Source: Mxb001 sp051007175
GTDB lineage: Bacteria > Actinomycetota > Actinomycetes > S36-B12
NCBI GenBank assembly: GCA_051007175.1
Contig: JBPCSL010000092.1
Coordinates: 1-31,064, forward strand
Length of the DNA stretch: 31,064 nucleotides
Reading direction: 5' to 3'
In this document: positions 23,452-31,064 of the stretch, piece after piece
Numbering within the stretch: the stretch's first letter is position 1
Layout of the letters: the number at the start of each line of letters is the position of its first letter
The notes under the pieces: model-generated
What the model saw: the letters and a program-made list of their open reading frames with translations, nothing else
The model's database searches: none
What the model was told of the DNA's origin: nothing
Program-made: the position numbers and the translations under genes

Positions 23452-25603
23452 GCGCCGAGACTACGCGACGACCCGAGGCGGCCTGGTGCGTAGTGGGCAA
23501 CCCTGCTAGGGGCACGAGGAGGCGACGGGCCGTGATGCGCCAGCCCGTGGCACCCCGCACGGACCGGCCCACGGCCTCGGCACCCCGCCATGCCTCGGCC
23601 ACGGCCTCCGCATCGGGCTTCTCGGCACCGTAGAGCGCCGGGCCGGCGAGCCGGGCAAGGGCCACGACACTGCGCGCGACGTCGTCGGGCAGGTCCTGCG
23701 GAGGATCGGCGTCGGCCGCAGGCGCGTACGAGCGCGCCAGCGGGATCCAGGCTTCGGCGAGCAGGAGGCGCGCCCACGTCCACGCGCCGAGCACCTGTTC
23801 GCGCCCACTCCCCTGGCGCAGTCGATCGCGGACGCGCCGCCGCCGCAGGGCGACGTACGCGAGCCAGCCGATGCCGAAGAGCAGGAGCAGTGCCGGGATC
23901 ACGAGGGTCCACGGGATCGACCGGGCGACGGTCGCCACCGGGCTTGCATCGGACTGGGCACCGTCACTCCCGCCGCCAGACGGGCTCGTGCTGCCGCTCG
24001 GCGACGGGGTCGGCTTCGGCTGCGTCGGCACCTGGTCCGGCGTCAGCGGCTTCACGACGGCCGGGCGGCCGGCCTCGCGATCCTGCGGGGACGGCTGGAA
24101 GGCCACCCAGCCGAGGCCGTCCAGGCGCGCCTCGGCCCAGACGCTCACATCGTTCGTCATGACCGTGCGCACGCCGTCGGTCGTCGCGTCGTCCACGGGG
24201 AAGCCGATGGCCAGCCGCGTCGGCACTCCCCACGAGCGGGCGATGATCGACCAGATGGCGGCGAACTGCTCCTGGAAGCCGACGCCCTCCGACAGCACGC
24301 GGTCGAGGCCGGCATAGGAGCGGTCCGGCGGTCCCGCGGCGAGCGCCTGGGCGGGCGCGGCGGCGTACCTCCCCTCGCGCAGGCGCTGCGAGAGCAGCAC
24401 GAGTCGGTCCCACGTGCTGTCGCCCGCCTCGTCGGCCACCTCCTGAGCGAGGGTCGCCATCGGCCCACCGAGCGGGCCCGGGATCGCGATGGCCGGGTCG
24501 AGTCCGGCGCTCAGCGCGGGGCCCGCATCGCGCACGGCATCGGGTGCGGCGACCGGGAGTGAGTAGCGCACGTCGAAGGCCTGGTCCACCGGCGACGACA
24601 CCGCCGCGACGATCCCGCTCACCGGGTCGACACGCGTCGCCACCGACGACAGCACCTGATCGACGCGCTGCGGCACCGGGACCCACTGGCCTGGCAGCCC
24701 GACGGCGACGGTCACGCGCGTGCCGGCGTCGTACGCGCGGTCCGGAGCACCGACCTCCGCGGCGGGCACGGCATCGCCCGAGACGCCGTACGTCGGCGGC
24801 TCGATCCACGCAATGGAGTTGTACGTCGAGAACGTCGCCCAGGTGGGCCGGTTCTGCGGGGCATCGGGACCGGTGGCCAGCGAGAAGAGCGGACGGCCGG
24901 CCTCCGCGGGGTCGAGCTGCCAGCGCGCGGCCACGAGGAAGGGATCCGGCACGTTGCCCTCGGTGCGCGACTGGCTTGCCTCGCGGCTGAAGAGCTCGAC
25001 CGTGCGCGCGCTGCCGACGAGCGCGTCGGATCCCACGGAGACGCCGTAGGTCGCCAGGGAGGCGACGATGATGGTCGCGACGACGAGCACCTCGGCCCAG
25101 CGCGCCGGTCGCACGGCCTCGGGACCGTTCCACGGGCCGATGAGGACGAAGAGCAGGGCGATCGACAGCGCCGTGCAGGCCGCGAGCACGCCGGCCTCGA
25201 GCGACCCCGACACTCCCGTCCCGAGGACGCCGATGACGAGGGCGAGGCTCGGTAGGACGGCGGTGGCGGGGCGGCTCCCGCGCGCGAGGACCTGCCCCAG
25301 CCATGTGCCGCCGAGCATGACCCCGGCGAGCCCGGCGGATAGGGCGAGCGACGAGGGCGCATAGCCGCCCGGTCCCACCGCGATCCCGATGCCCATCCCG
25401 AACGCGACTGCGCACAGGCCGATCCACGGGCCGAATGCCGTGGTGATGACGAGGACCATGAGCACGAGCGGGGCGTAGATGAAGCCGCTGAGGCTGCCCT
25501 CGATGACGAGAGGCATGGCGAGGGCCACGAGGAGGGGCGCGAGGGCGGCGACGACCGCCACCCCCCAGCGCTGGCCGGATGCCGGCCTCGTGGCGACGCT
25601 CAT
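23444..25603 (-). CDS. TgpA-like membrane protein with degenerate transglutaminase domain
   Basis: The 719-aa protein has the TgpA layout. There are about six N-terminal transmembrane segments (15-35, 42-62, 64-80, 86-106, 115-131, 136-157, with another near 169-187). An extracytoplasmic region (about 190-540) holds the transglutaminase-like core, then comes a Pro/Ser-rich linker (515-550), one more membrane segment (about 555-575) and a cytoplasmic tail. In active relatives the core reads G-x-CEQFA...DAHAWPEV...GWVxFDPT. Here these are GFQEQFA, DVSVWAEA and GWVAFQPS. The catalytic Cys, His and Asp positions are Gln444, Ser487 and Gln503. The fold around them is well kept (ARSWGVPTRLAIGF), so this is likely a pseudoenzyme rather than a decaying gene. 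ATGA overlap with the DUF58 stop supports the start at 25603. Confidence 0.9.
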   Translation of the reverse strand: MSVATRPASGQRWGVAVVAALAPLLVALAMPLVIEGSLSGFIYAPLVLMVLVITTAFGPWIGLCAVAFGMGIGIAVGPGGYAPSSLALSAGLAGVMLGGTWLGQVLARGSRPATAVLPSLALVIGVLGTGVSGSLEAGVLAACTALSIALLFVLIGPWNGPEAVRPARWAEVLVVATIIVASLATYGVSVGSDALVGSARTVELFSREASQSRTEGNVPDPFLVAARWQLDPAEAGRPLFSLATGPDAPQNRPTWATFSTYNSIAWIEPPTYGVSGDAVPAAEVGAPDRAYDAGTRVTVAVGLPGQWVPVPQRVDQVLSSVATRVDPVSGIVAAVSSPVDQAFDVRYSLPVAAPDAVRDAGPALSAGLDPAIAIPGPLGGPMATLAQEVADEAGDSTWDRLVLLSQRLREGRYAAAPAQALAAGPPDRSYAGLDRVLSEGVGFQEQFAAIWSIIARSWGVPTRLAIGFPVDDATTDGVRTVMTNDVSVWAEARLDGLGWVAFQPSPQDREAGRPAVVKPLTPDQVPTQPKPTPSPSGSTSPSGGGSDGAQSDASPVATVARSIPWTLVIPALLLLFGIGWLAYVALRRRRVRDRLRQGSGREQVLGAWTWARLLLAEAWIPLARSYAPAADADPPQDLPDDVARSVVALARLAGPALYGAEKPDAEAVAEAWRGAEAVGRSVRGATGWRITARRLLVPLAGLPTTHQAASGRRVVSARD

Positions 25604-26573
25604 GGGCGCAGCACCGCCATCGCCGGGATGCGATCCCACCAGCCGATCGCATCGTGCCCGCGCACGACGATCGTCGTGCCGCGGTTCGCGCGCAGCAGCC
25701 GCGTGTCCACGCCGGAGGATCCGCGCTGCACGAGCGCAAGCATGTCGAGCGCCGCCGTCGAGCGTCCATGGCCGTGCGCGGCGCGCTCCCCCGACGTCGT
25801 GCACACCTCCACATCGAGGCCAGAGGATCCCGCGACCGTCGCGAGCGAGGCCATGAAGTCCACGGCGTTCTCGAATTCGTCCATGCTCGTGTACGCGCGG
25901 TCCTCCACGACGAGCACGAGGGTCAGTCGCGGCCTGGTGATGTCGACGTACTGCCGCATCATGAGCGTCCCGGTCTTGGCCGAGGACTTCCAGTGCACGT
26001 GGCGCAGCTCGTCGCCGATGACGTACTCGCGCAGGGTCGCGAACGTCGTCGTGCCCATCTCCGATGAGCCGCCGAACTCCGCGAGGGCGCTCGGCAGGGC
26101 GGACAGCGAGACCGGCCGCACCCGGGGCACCACGAGCAGGTCGACGCCGGCGGCCTCGCCCACCGTGCGCTGGAAGAGGCCCCACGGGTCGACGCGCTCG
26201 GCGATCCACGGACCGAGGCTCACCGGGCCACGTCGGCGCGTGGGGATGGGCACGTCCGCGTGCGCACGGCCGTCGACCCACACGACCGGCGTGCACACCT
26301 GCCCCGAGCGCAGGCGCAGGCCGCGACGATGGGCGCGCTGGGCATCGATGTCGACGCTCACCGCGATGTCGGCCAGGCGCTCCACGCGCGGCGGTGTCGA
26401 GCAGGACAGCCCGACGGGTCCCCCGCCGGAGACAAGGAAGAAGGAGACGAGCAGGAGCACGACCCCGCCGGCCGCCAGGCCGAGCAGCTCGGGGAAGCCG
26501 AGCGCGAAGGCCAGCACCACGAGGACGACGACGCCCGCGAGGACACCGAGGCCGCGCGCGGTGGGCCGGCGCC

Positions 26574-26577
<4 letters not shown>
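25600..26577 (-). CDS. DUF58 protein (membrane-anchored, VWA-like)
   Basis: The 325-aa protein begins with two membrane segments (about 9-28 and 31-50). Its C-terminal half has the DUF58 hallmark FATLREYVIGDELRHVHWKSSAKTGTLMMRQYVDITRP (178-214) followed by LTLVLVVEDRAY, a VWA-like beta-alpha unit. DUF58 proteins nearly always accompany a MoxR ATPase and often a TgpA-like transglutaminase. The trio is thought to work on membrane or secreted proteins, but the mechanism is not known. The GTG start at 26577 overlaps the moxR TGA in a GTGA, and the gene's own stop overlaps the next start in an ATGA, so all three are translationally coupled. Confidence 0.92.
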
Positions 26578-27530
<953 letters not shown>

Positions 27531-27536
27531 GCTGCC

Positions 27537-27542
27537 ACCCTA
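27537..27542 (-). promoter_or_regulatory. -10 box TAGGGT, leaderless start of the moxR operon
   Basis: On the minus strand TAGGGT, GGCAGC (6 nt), GTG at 27530. The DosR-like palindromes at 27574-27608 lie 32-71 bp upstream, where they could also influence this promoter. Confidence 0.5.
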
Positions 27543-27573
27543 AGGGAGTAGGGAGCCCGCAGGGGGATGAGTC

Positions 27574-27608
27574 AGGACCTTGGTCCCGCGCCTCGGGACC
27601 TGCTCCCC
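27574..27608. promoter_or_regulatory. Two DosR/DevR-like palindromes upstream of the stress genes
   Basis: Box 1 is AGGACCTTGGTCCC (27574-27587), an inverted repeat GGACC-TT-GGTCC. Box 2 is GGGACCTGCTCCCC (27595-27608). Their centres are 21 bp apart, two helical turns. Against the mycobacterial DosR consensus TTSGGGACTWWAGTCCCSAA I count 14/20 for box 1 and 12/20 for box 2, whose left half matches 8/10. They lie in the 123-bp divergent gap before a universal stress protein and a CBS protein, both typical DosR-regulon members. A third GC palindrome (GGGC...GCCC, 27616-27628) is nearby. Confidence 0.5.
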
Positions 27609-27653
27609 CTCATCCGGGCGGGAGGCCCGGGGGACCCTAGGAAGGTGGCTGAC

Positions 27654-28529
27654 ATGCACATCGTCGTGGGATTCGACGGATCCGACCACGCCAAGGCCGC
27701 AGCCGAATGGGCCGCGCGCGAGGCCGTGCTGCGCGAGGTGCCGCTGCTCATGGTGAATGCCTTCGCGCCGCCCGCGGGCGGATCGAGTTTCACCCTCGGT
27801 GCCTACCTCTCTCCCGATGCGATGGAGGGCCTCACCGAGCGCGTCGAGGCCGACCTCGATGCCGCGGCCGACGAGGTGCGCGCTGCGCATCCCGGCCTCA
27901 CCGTCCAGACGCGCGTGCTCATGGGCGGACCGGCCTCGGCGCTCGTCGAGGCGAGCGAGGACGCCGAGATGGTCGTGGTCGGATCGCGTGGGCTCGGGGG
28001 GTTCCGCGGCCTGCTGCTCGGCTCCGTCGGCGTGCAGGTCGCCACGCATGCGGCGTGCCCCGCCATTGTCATCCGCAAGGCTCCGTCCGCCGACGCGCGC
28101 ACCGTCGTCGTCGGTGTCGACGGCACCTCGATGTCGCAGGCCGCCGTGGAGTTCGCCTTCGACATGGCGAGTCGTCATGGCTGGTCGCTGCGGGCGGTGC
28201 ACGCGTGGGAGGTGCCGTCGTACGACCTCCTCGCCGCCCCCACGGGGCCGCCGCCGCTCAGCGTCGACGACCTGCTCGAGGCCGAGGTGCGCGTGCCCGC
28301 CGAGGCACTGGCGGGTTTCCAGGAGCGCTACCCCGATGTCGCCGTCGAGGAGAAGGTCGTCAAGGGCGTCACCGCCCGCGTCCTGCTCGACGAGTCGAAG
28401 GACGCCGCCCTCATCGTGGTCGGATCGCGGGGCCGCGGGGAGTTCGCCGGCACGCTGCTGGGGTCGGTCGGGCAGAGCGTCCTGCACAAGGCCGACGTCC
28501 CCGTCGCCGTCGTGCGGGAGCGCGCATGA
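27654..28529 (+). CDS. Tandem universal stress protein (two UspA domains)
   Basis: The 291-aa protein has two UspA domains. Domain 1 (1-142) opens with MHIVVGFDGSDHAKAAAEWAA and ends with the ATP-binding signature VVVGSRGLGGFRGLLLGSVGVQVATHAACPAIVI. Domain 2 (about 146-291) opens with RTVVVGVDGTSMSQAAVEFAF and ends with IVVGSRGRGEFAGTLLGSVGQSVLHKADVPVAVV. Both keep the G-x2-G-x9-G-S pattern, so ATP binding is expected in each. The ATG at 27654 has GGAAGGTGG 6-14 nt upstream; earlier in-frame starts would translate the palindrome region. Such proteins support survival in hypoxia or stationary phase in actinobacteria. The stop overlaps the CBS gene's start in an ATGA. Confidence 0.93.
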   Translation: MHIVVGFDGSDHAKAAAEWAAREAVLREVPLLMVNAFAPPAGGSSFTLGAYLSPDAMEGLTERVEADLDAAADEVRAAHPGLTVQTRVLMGGPASALVEASEDAEMVVVGSRGLGGFRGLLLGSVGVQVATHAACPAIVIRKAPSADARTVVVGVDGTSMSQAAVEFAFDMASRHGWSLRAVHAWEVPSYDLLAAPTGPPPLSVDDLLEAEVRVPAEALAGFQERYPDVAVEEKVVKGVTARVLLDESKDAALIVVGSRGRGEFAGTLLGSVGQSVLHKADVPVAVVRERA

Positions 28530-28933
28530 CGGCTCCCCACGCCGAGCCCCGGACCACCCTCATCGGCCAGGTCCGGTGCAGCCCCGCCGTCACCGTGGAG
28601 GCGGCCGAGTCCCTGTGGGAGGCCTGGCAGTTGATGTTCGTCTCGGGCCTGCGCCACCTCGCGGTGATCGGCGACGCCGGCACCGTGACGGGAGTGCTGA
28701 GCGATCGCGTCATCCTCACCGACCTGCCCCTGACCGAGGCCCACCTGTCCGGACGCAAGGTGGGCGACGTCATGAGCCGCCCGGGCACCGTGAGCACCGA
28801 CATGTCGATGTACGACGCAGCGACGGCCATGGCTCGGCACGCGGTGGAGGCCGTCCCCGTGGTCGGCGACGACGGCCGACTGCGGGCACTGCTCACGTCG
28901 TCTGACCTCGTCGCCTGGGTCGCCCGCTCCTAG
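28526..28933 (+). CDS. CBS-pair protein (Hrp1-like)
   Basis: This 135-aa protein consists of two CBS motifs, about residues 10-64 (CSPAVTVEAAESLWEAWQLMFVSGLRHLAVIGDAGTVTGVLSDRVIL) and 74-133 (VGDVMSRPGTVSTDMSMYDAATAMARHAVEAVPVVGDDGRLRALLTSSDLV). Stand-alone CBS pairs bind adenine nucleotides or act as energy/redox sensors; the size and context recall mycobacterial Hrp1 of the dormancy regulon. The ATG overlaps the stress-protein stop (ATGA), so the two are co-expressed. The first CBS lacks the usual Pro of the RHLPV pattern (RHLAV here). Confidence 0.9.
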   Translation: MTAPHAEPRTTLIGQVRCSPAVTVEAAESLWEAWQLMFVSGLRHLAVIGDAGTVTGVLSDRVILTDLPLTEAHLSGRKVGDVMSRPGTVSTDMSMYDAATAMARHAVEAVPVVGDDGRLRALLTSSDLVAWVARS

Positions 28934-28965
28934 CAGGCCGTCAGCCCGGCGTCGGCCCCTCCTTG

Positions 28966-28971
28966 TAATCT
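28966..28971 (+). promoter_or_regulatory. -10 box TAATCT, leaderless start of orn
   Basis: TAATCT (in TTGTAATCT) is followed by CGGGGC (6 nt) and the ATG at 28978, predicting a leaderless mRNA. Confidence 0.5.
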
Positions 28972-28977
28972 CGGGGC

Positions 28978-29595
28978 ATGGCCGATCGCGCGCAGGACCG
29001 CCTCGTCTGGGTCGACTGCGAGATGACAGGCCTTTCCCTCGAGAAGGACCAGCTGGTCGAGATCGCGGTCATCGTCACCGAGGCCGACCTCACCGAGCTC
29101 GACGCCGGCATCAACGTCATCATCCGGCCCTCGGACATGGCCGTCCTCGACACCATGGACGAGGTCGTCCGCGAGATGCACGAGAAGTCTGGGCTGCTCG
29201 AGGAGATCCCCAACGGCGTCACCCTCGCCGAGGCCGAGGCGAAGGTCCTGGCCTACGTCAAGCAGCACGTGCCGGACTCGCGCAAGGCTCCCCTGGCGGG
29301 CTCCAGCGTGTACGTCGATCGCGGGTTCCTCGGCCGCGATATGCCCGAGCTCGACACCCACCTGCACTACCGCGTGGTCGATGTCTCCTCCATCAAGGAG
29401 ATCGCCCGCCGCTGGTATCCGCGTGCCTACTTCGCCAGTCCCGAGAAGCGCGGCAACCACCGCGCCCTCGGCGACATCCGCGAGTCCATCGCGGAGCTGC
29501 GCTACTACCGCGATGCGGTCTTCGTGCCGCCTCCCGGGCCTGATAGCGAGTCGGCGCGAGCGACCGCCGCCGGGCACGTCGTCGACCACGGCTAA
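28978..29595 (+). CDS. orn: Oligoribonuclease
   Basis: The 205-aa DEDDh exonuclease degrades 2-5-nt RNAs, including pGpG from cyclic-di-GMP breakdown, in the cytoplasm. Motifs are WVDCEMTGLSLEKDQLVEIAVIVTEADL with D13 and E15, GSSVYVDRGFLGRDMPELDTHLHYRVVDVSSIKEIARRWYP with the second Asp pair, and HRALGDIRESIAELRYYR with the catalytic His and Asp. A C-terminal tail of about 20 residues extends past the usual end. Placement near tRNA-His is common in actinobacteria, although here the toxin-antitoxin pair is inserted between them. Its TAA overlaps the convergent toxin gene's TAG by two bases. Confidence 0.96.
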   Translation: MADRAQDRLVWVDCEMTGLSLEKDQLVEIAVIVTEADLTELDAGINVIIRPSDMAVLDTMDEVVREMHEKSGLLEEIPNGVTLAEAEAKVLAYVKQHVPDSRKAPLAGSSVYVDRGFLGRDMPELDTHLHYRVVDVSSIKEIARRWYPRAYFASPEKRGNHRALGDIRESIAELRYYRDAVFVPPPGPDSESARATAAGHVVDHG

Positions 29596-30212
29596 GGCGT
29601 CGTCGGGCGCATCGACCTCGGCACCGCGCGAATGCGCGCCTGCAGGTGAGGTGACAGCCGGCCCAGGTGCTCACGCAACGGCCCCGTGCGGGCAGTCCAG
29701 CCTTCCGGCGCCGCCGCCGCCGGCCCGGTCGCCCCGAAGAGGGCGTAGCCGCGGGCAGTTCCGTCGCTTTGGTGGCGGATGAGTGAGATGACCCCTCGAT
29801 CTCCCCTCGCGTGGCAGTCGCCCGCAAGCGCCTGCGTGCCCGCATATCCCGACCCGCTGAAGACATCGAGGCTCACACCGGCTTCCGTCGCCAGCTCGTG
29901 CGCCAGATCTGCCCAGGGAGCGCTCGCGCGGATCGCTGTGGCGGTGAGTGCACGCCTGCACGCCACGTCGTCCTCCGCGATGACACGGGCCTCTCGGAAG
30001 ACTTCACGGAAAGCCGTGTCGAGGTCGCCTGCCAGGTAGCAGGTCCCGGCGGGGTGCGGAAGATCGAAACGGCCCCCTCCGCCTGAGCCACGGGACGAGT
30101 AGAACCACGCGGAGCGGGCTCGCCCTTCGGCATCACTCGCCCGGTAGATGCGATCGAGCATGGTGCCCTTCGGCAGTCTCGCTCGCGGGACCAGCGCGAC
30201 TTCCACCTTCAC
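29592..30212 (-). CDS. RES-domain toxin
   Basis: The 206-aa protein shows the RES fold: RIYRAS with Arg24, GGGRFD with Arg48, TCYLAGDLDTAFREVF with Glu70 and ISLIRHQSDGTARGYALFG with Ser149, matching the Arg-Glu-Ser residues for which the family is named. RES toxins (MbcT, Res, ParT) consume NAD or modify proteins by ADP-ribosylation. The start taken is GTG at 30212, which overlaps the antitoxin's TGA in a GTGA, the arrangement expected for coupled antitoxin-toxin pairs; ATG at 30230 is an alternative adding 6 residues. It lies downstream of its antitoxin and converges on orn with overlapping stop codons. Confidence 0.85.
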   Translation of the reverse strand: MKVEVALVPRARLPKGTMLDRIYRASDAEGRARSAWFYSSRGSGGGGRFDLPHPAGTCYLAGDLDTAFREVFREARVIAEDDVACRRALTATAIRASAPWADLAHELATEAGVSLDVFSGSGYAGTQALAGDCHARGDRGVISLIRHQSDGTARGYALFGATGPAAAAPEGWTARTGPLREHLGRLSPHLQARIRAVPRSMRPTTP

Positions 30213-30748
30213 TGCAGTGCAACCGCCCATGCTCGCGCCACGCGCAGGACGTGCTCGACGTCTCCGGCGCGAAGAGCGTCGATCGGCCTGACGTCGTCCA
30301 GGTCGCCTTCGGGGGAAACCAGCCACGACGCCAGCGTCCATCGCGAGACGAGGTGCTCATCAAGAGCTGCCAGGACCTCAGCCAGTCCCGCGATCGGCCG
30401 GCCATTCGCGAATTGGAAGGCCGGGTAGTAGACGCGGCCATTGCCCGTGCGCAAGGCCAGGAGCGGGCGCTTGCTCACTGCCTGCCGCGACACGGGCTTG
30501 TCCGGCGAGCCGAGGATGACGGCGACGGTCTTGGCGTCGTAGACCGGGCCCAGGTGCTCCTCCCAGAAGGCGCCGGTGTGCACGAGAGCATCGACAGCAG
30601 CTCGGGCGGCCGCCTCGATGTCCTCCACGTGGGCCGTGGAAGAGCCCGAAGGGTCCTGTCGGGCGAGTTCGGCCCCGATGGCGGCAAGGAGGCGGCGCTG
30701 GGACGGCGTCAGGGTCTCCACTTCCCGTGCTTGAGCGGCAACGCTCAT
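30209..30748 (-). CDS. Xre/MbcA-ParS-type antitoxin
   Basis: The 179-aa protein has an N-terminal helical region, a helix-turn-helix (about 72-95: YDAKTVAVILGSPDKPVSRQAVSKR) and a C-terminal toxin-binding domain with YYPAFQFANGRPIAGLAEVLAALDEHLVSRWTLASWLVSPEGDLDDVRPIDALRAGDVEHVLRVARAW. This is typical of antitoxins that neutralise RES toxins (the RPIDALRAG turn is diagnostic). The ATG at 30748 has GAGGAGG a few bases upstream. It precedes the toxin with a 4-bp overlap and likely represses its own promoter through the tandem TTGTCAACC repeats. Confidence 0.87.
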   Translation of the reverse strand: MSVAAQAREVETLTPSQRRLLAAIGAELARQDPSGSSTAHVEDIEAAARAAVDALVHTGAFWEEHLGPVYDAKTVAVILGSPDKPVSRQAVSKRPLLALRTGNGRVYYPAFQFANGRPIAGLAEVLAALDEHLVSRWTLASWLVSPEGDLDDVRPIDALRAGDVEHVLRVARAWAVALQ

Positions 30749-30776
30749 GTCGACCTCCTCACGTCCAGGCTACCAT

Positions 30777-30794
30777 TTGTCAACCTTGTCAACC
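30777..30794 (-). promoter_or_regulatory. Tandem 9-bp operator of the toxin-antitoxin promoter
   Basis: TTGTCAACC occurs twice back to back (30777-30785, 30786-30794). Each copy contains the pseudo-palindrome TTGnCAA. On the minus strand it reads GGTTGACAA twice, followed by a TAGCCT -10 (30772-30767), so bound antitoxin would cover the -35 region. Confidence 0.6.
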
Positions 30795-30975
30795 TCCGTC
30801 GACGACCCGCCTCCGACCGCTGAACTCGCCGGATTGGATCACGGATCAGCGTGTGGGTGACAGGGCTGTCCACAGCCTTCGAGCCGGGGGTAGCCATGAC
30901 GTCCATAGCGGACTAGCTCTGTGCCAGAGCATTAGTAAGGAGTCGGCCAGTCGGGAGGTGTCGGCATGCAACGTC

Positions 30976-30981
30976 TAGACT
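30976..30981 (+). promoter_or_regulatory. Candidate -10 TAGACT of tRNA-His
   Basis: TAGACT lies 28 nt upstream of the tRNA 5' end. No clear -35 is seen. The rest of 30795-31008 holds no gene I can support. Confidence 0.35.
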
Positions 30982-31008
30982 CAGTCGGCGCCTCCGCAAG
31001 GGGTCGCG

Positions 31009-31064
31009 GTGGGTGTAGCTCAGCTGGTAGAGCACCTGGTTGTGGTCCAGGACGTCGCGGGTTC
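31009..31064 (+). tRNA. tRNA-His (anticodon GUG), 5' part, cut by window end
   Basis: The 5' acceptor strand GTGGGTG is preceded by G at 31008, which could be the extra G-1 of tRNA-His. The D arm starts GCTC after TA. The anticodon stem CCTGG/CCAGG encloses loop TTGTGGT, giving GTG. The T arm begins and the window ends within GGGTTC, so the 3' acceptor strand is missing. Confidence 0.93.

Noticed and set aside
30727..30978. 83-codon plus-strand open frame upstream of tRNA-His
   Set aside because: It covers the antitoxin promoter and operator, lacks a ribosome site or a correctly spaced -10, and shows no coding-like composition.

Overview
The window looks like chromosomal DNA of a high-GC Actinobacterium (Actinomycetia). 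Coding third positions are strongly G/C, GTG starts are frequent, and at least ten genes begin 6-7 nt after a TAnnnT -10 box with no Shine-Dalgarno, the leaderless pattern common in this phylum. An orn gene sits just before tRNA-His, as in many actinobacteria. I see no insertion sequence, prophage, CRISPR array or rRNA. Genus cannot be told from the sequence.

Layout. 55-127: tRNA-Arg(UCU). 209-601: small unknown protein. 648-2170: Tat-exported multicopper oxidase broken by a one-base deletion in a C run. 2228-13854: a taurine (aminoethylsulfonate) catabolic locus in two divergent arms. The minus arm is an IclR regulator, a CobS-like AAA+ ATPase, a CobT-like VWA protein and a class III aminotransferase. 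The plus arm is sulfoacetaldehyde acetyltransferase (xsc), phosphate acetyltransferase (pta), tauC, tauA and tauB, followed by a DUF1028 Ntn-hydrolase-like gene. The pathway reads: import by TauABC, transamination to sulfoacetaldehyde, cleavage by Xsc to acetyl phosphate plus sulfite, then acetyl-CoA by Pta. No sulfite-handling gene is visible.

13928-16698: a SpeD-SpeE fusion for polyamine synthesis, an epoxide-hydrolase-like alpha/beta hydrolase and a small secreted protein. 16731-18607: tgt and, convergent to it, a YhhQ-type queuosine-precursor transporter. 18607-21982: a methylmalonyl-CoA-decarboxylase-like crotonase, a lipoprotein, a membrane protein and a monomeric-sarcosine-oxidase-like flavoenzyme. 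22006-27530: a tightly overlapping moxR - DUF58 - TgpA-like - DUF2252 operon whose transglutaminase-like domain has lost all three catalytic residues. 27654-28933: a tandem universal stress protein and a CBS-pair protein, preceded by two DosR/DevR-like palindromes. 28978-29595: orn. 29592-30748: a RES/Xre-type toxin-antitoxin pair with a tandem operator. 31009-31064: the 5' part of tRNA-His(GUG), cut by the window end.

Most interesting points: the translationally coupled IclR-CobS-CobT block inside a taurine locus; a shared GGTCC-type motif at both divergent taurine promoters; the SpeD-SpeE fusion; the catalytically dead transglutaminase in a MoxR operon; and the uniform leaderless promoter architecture. 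All assignments come from reading motifs by eye; no database search was run.
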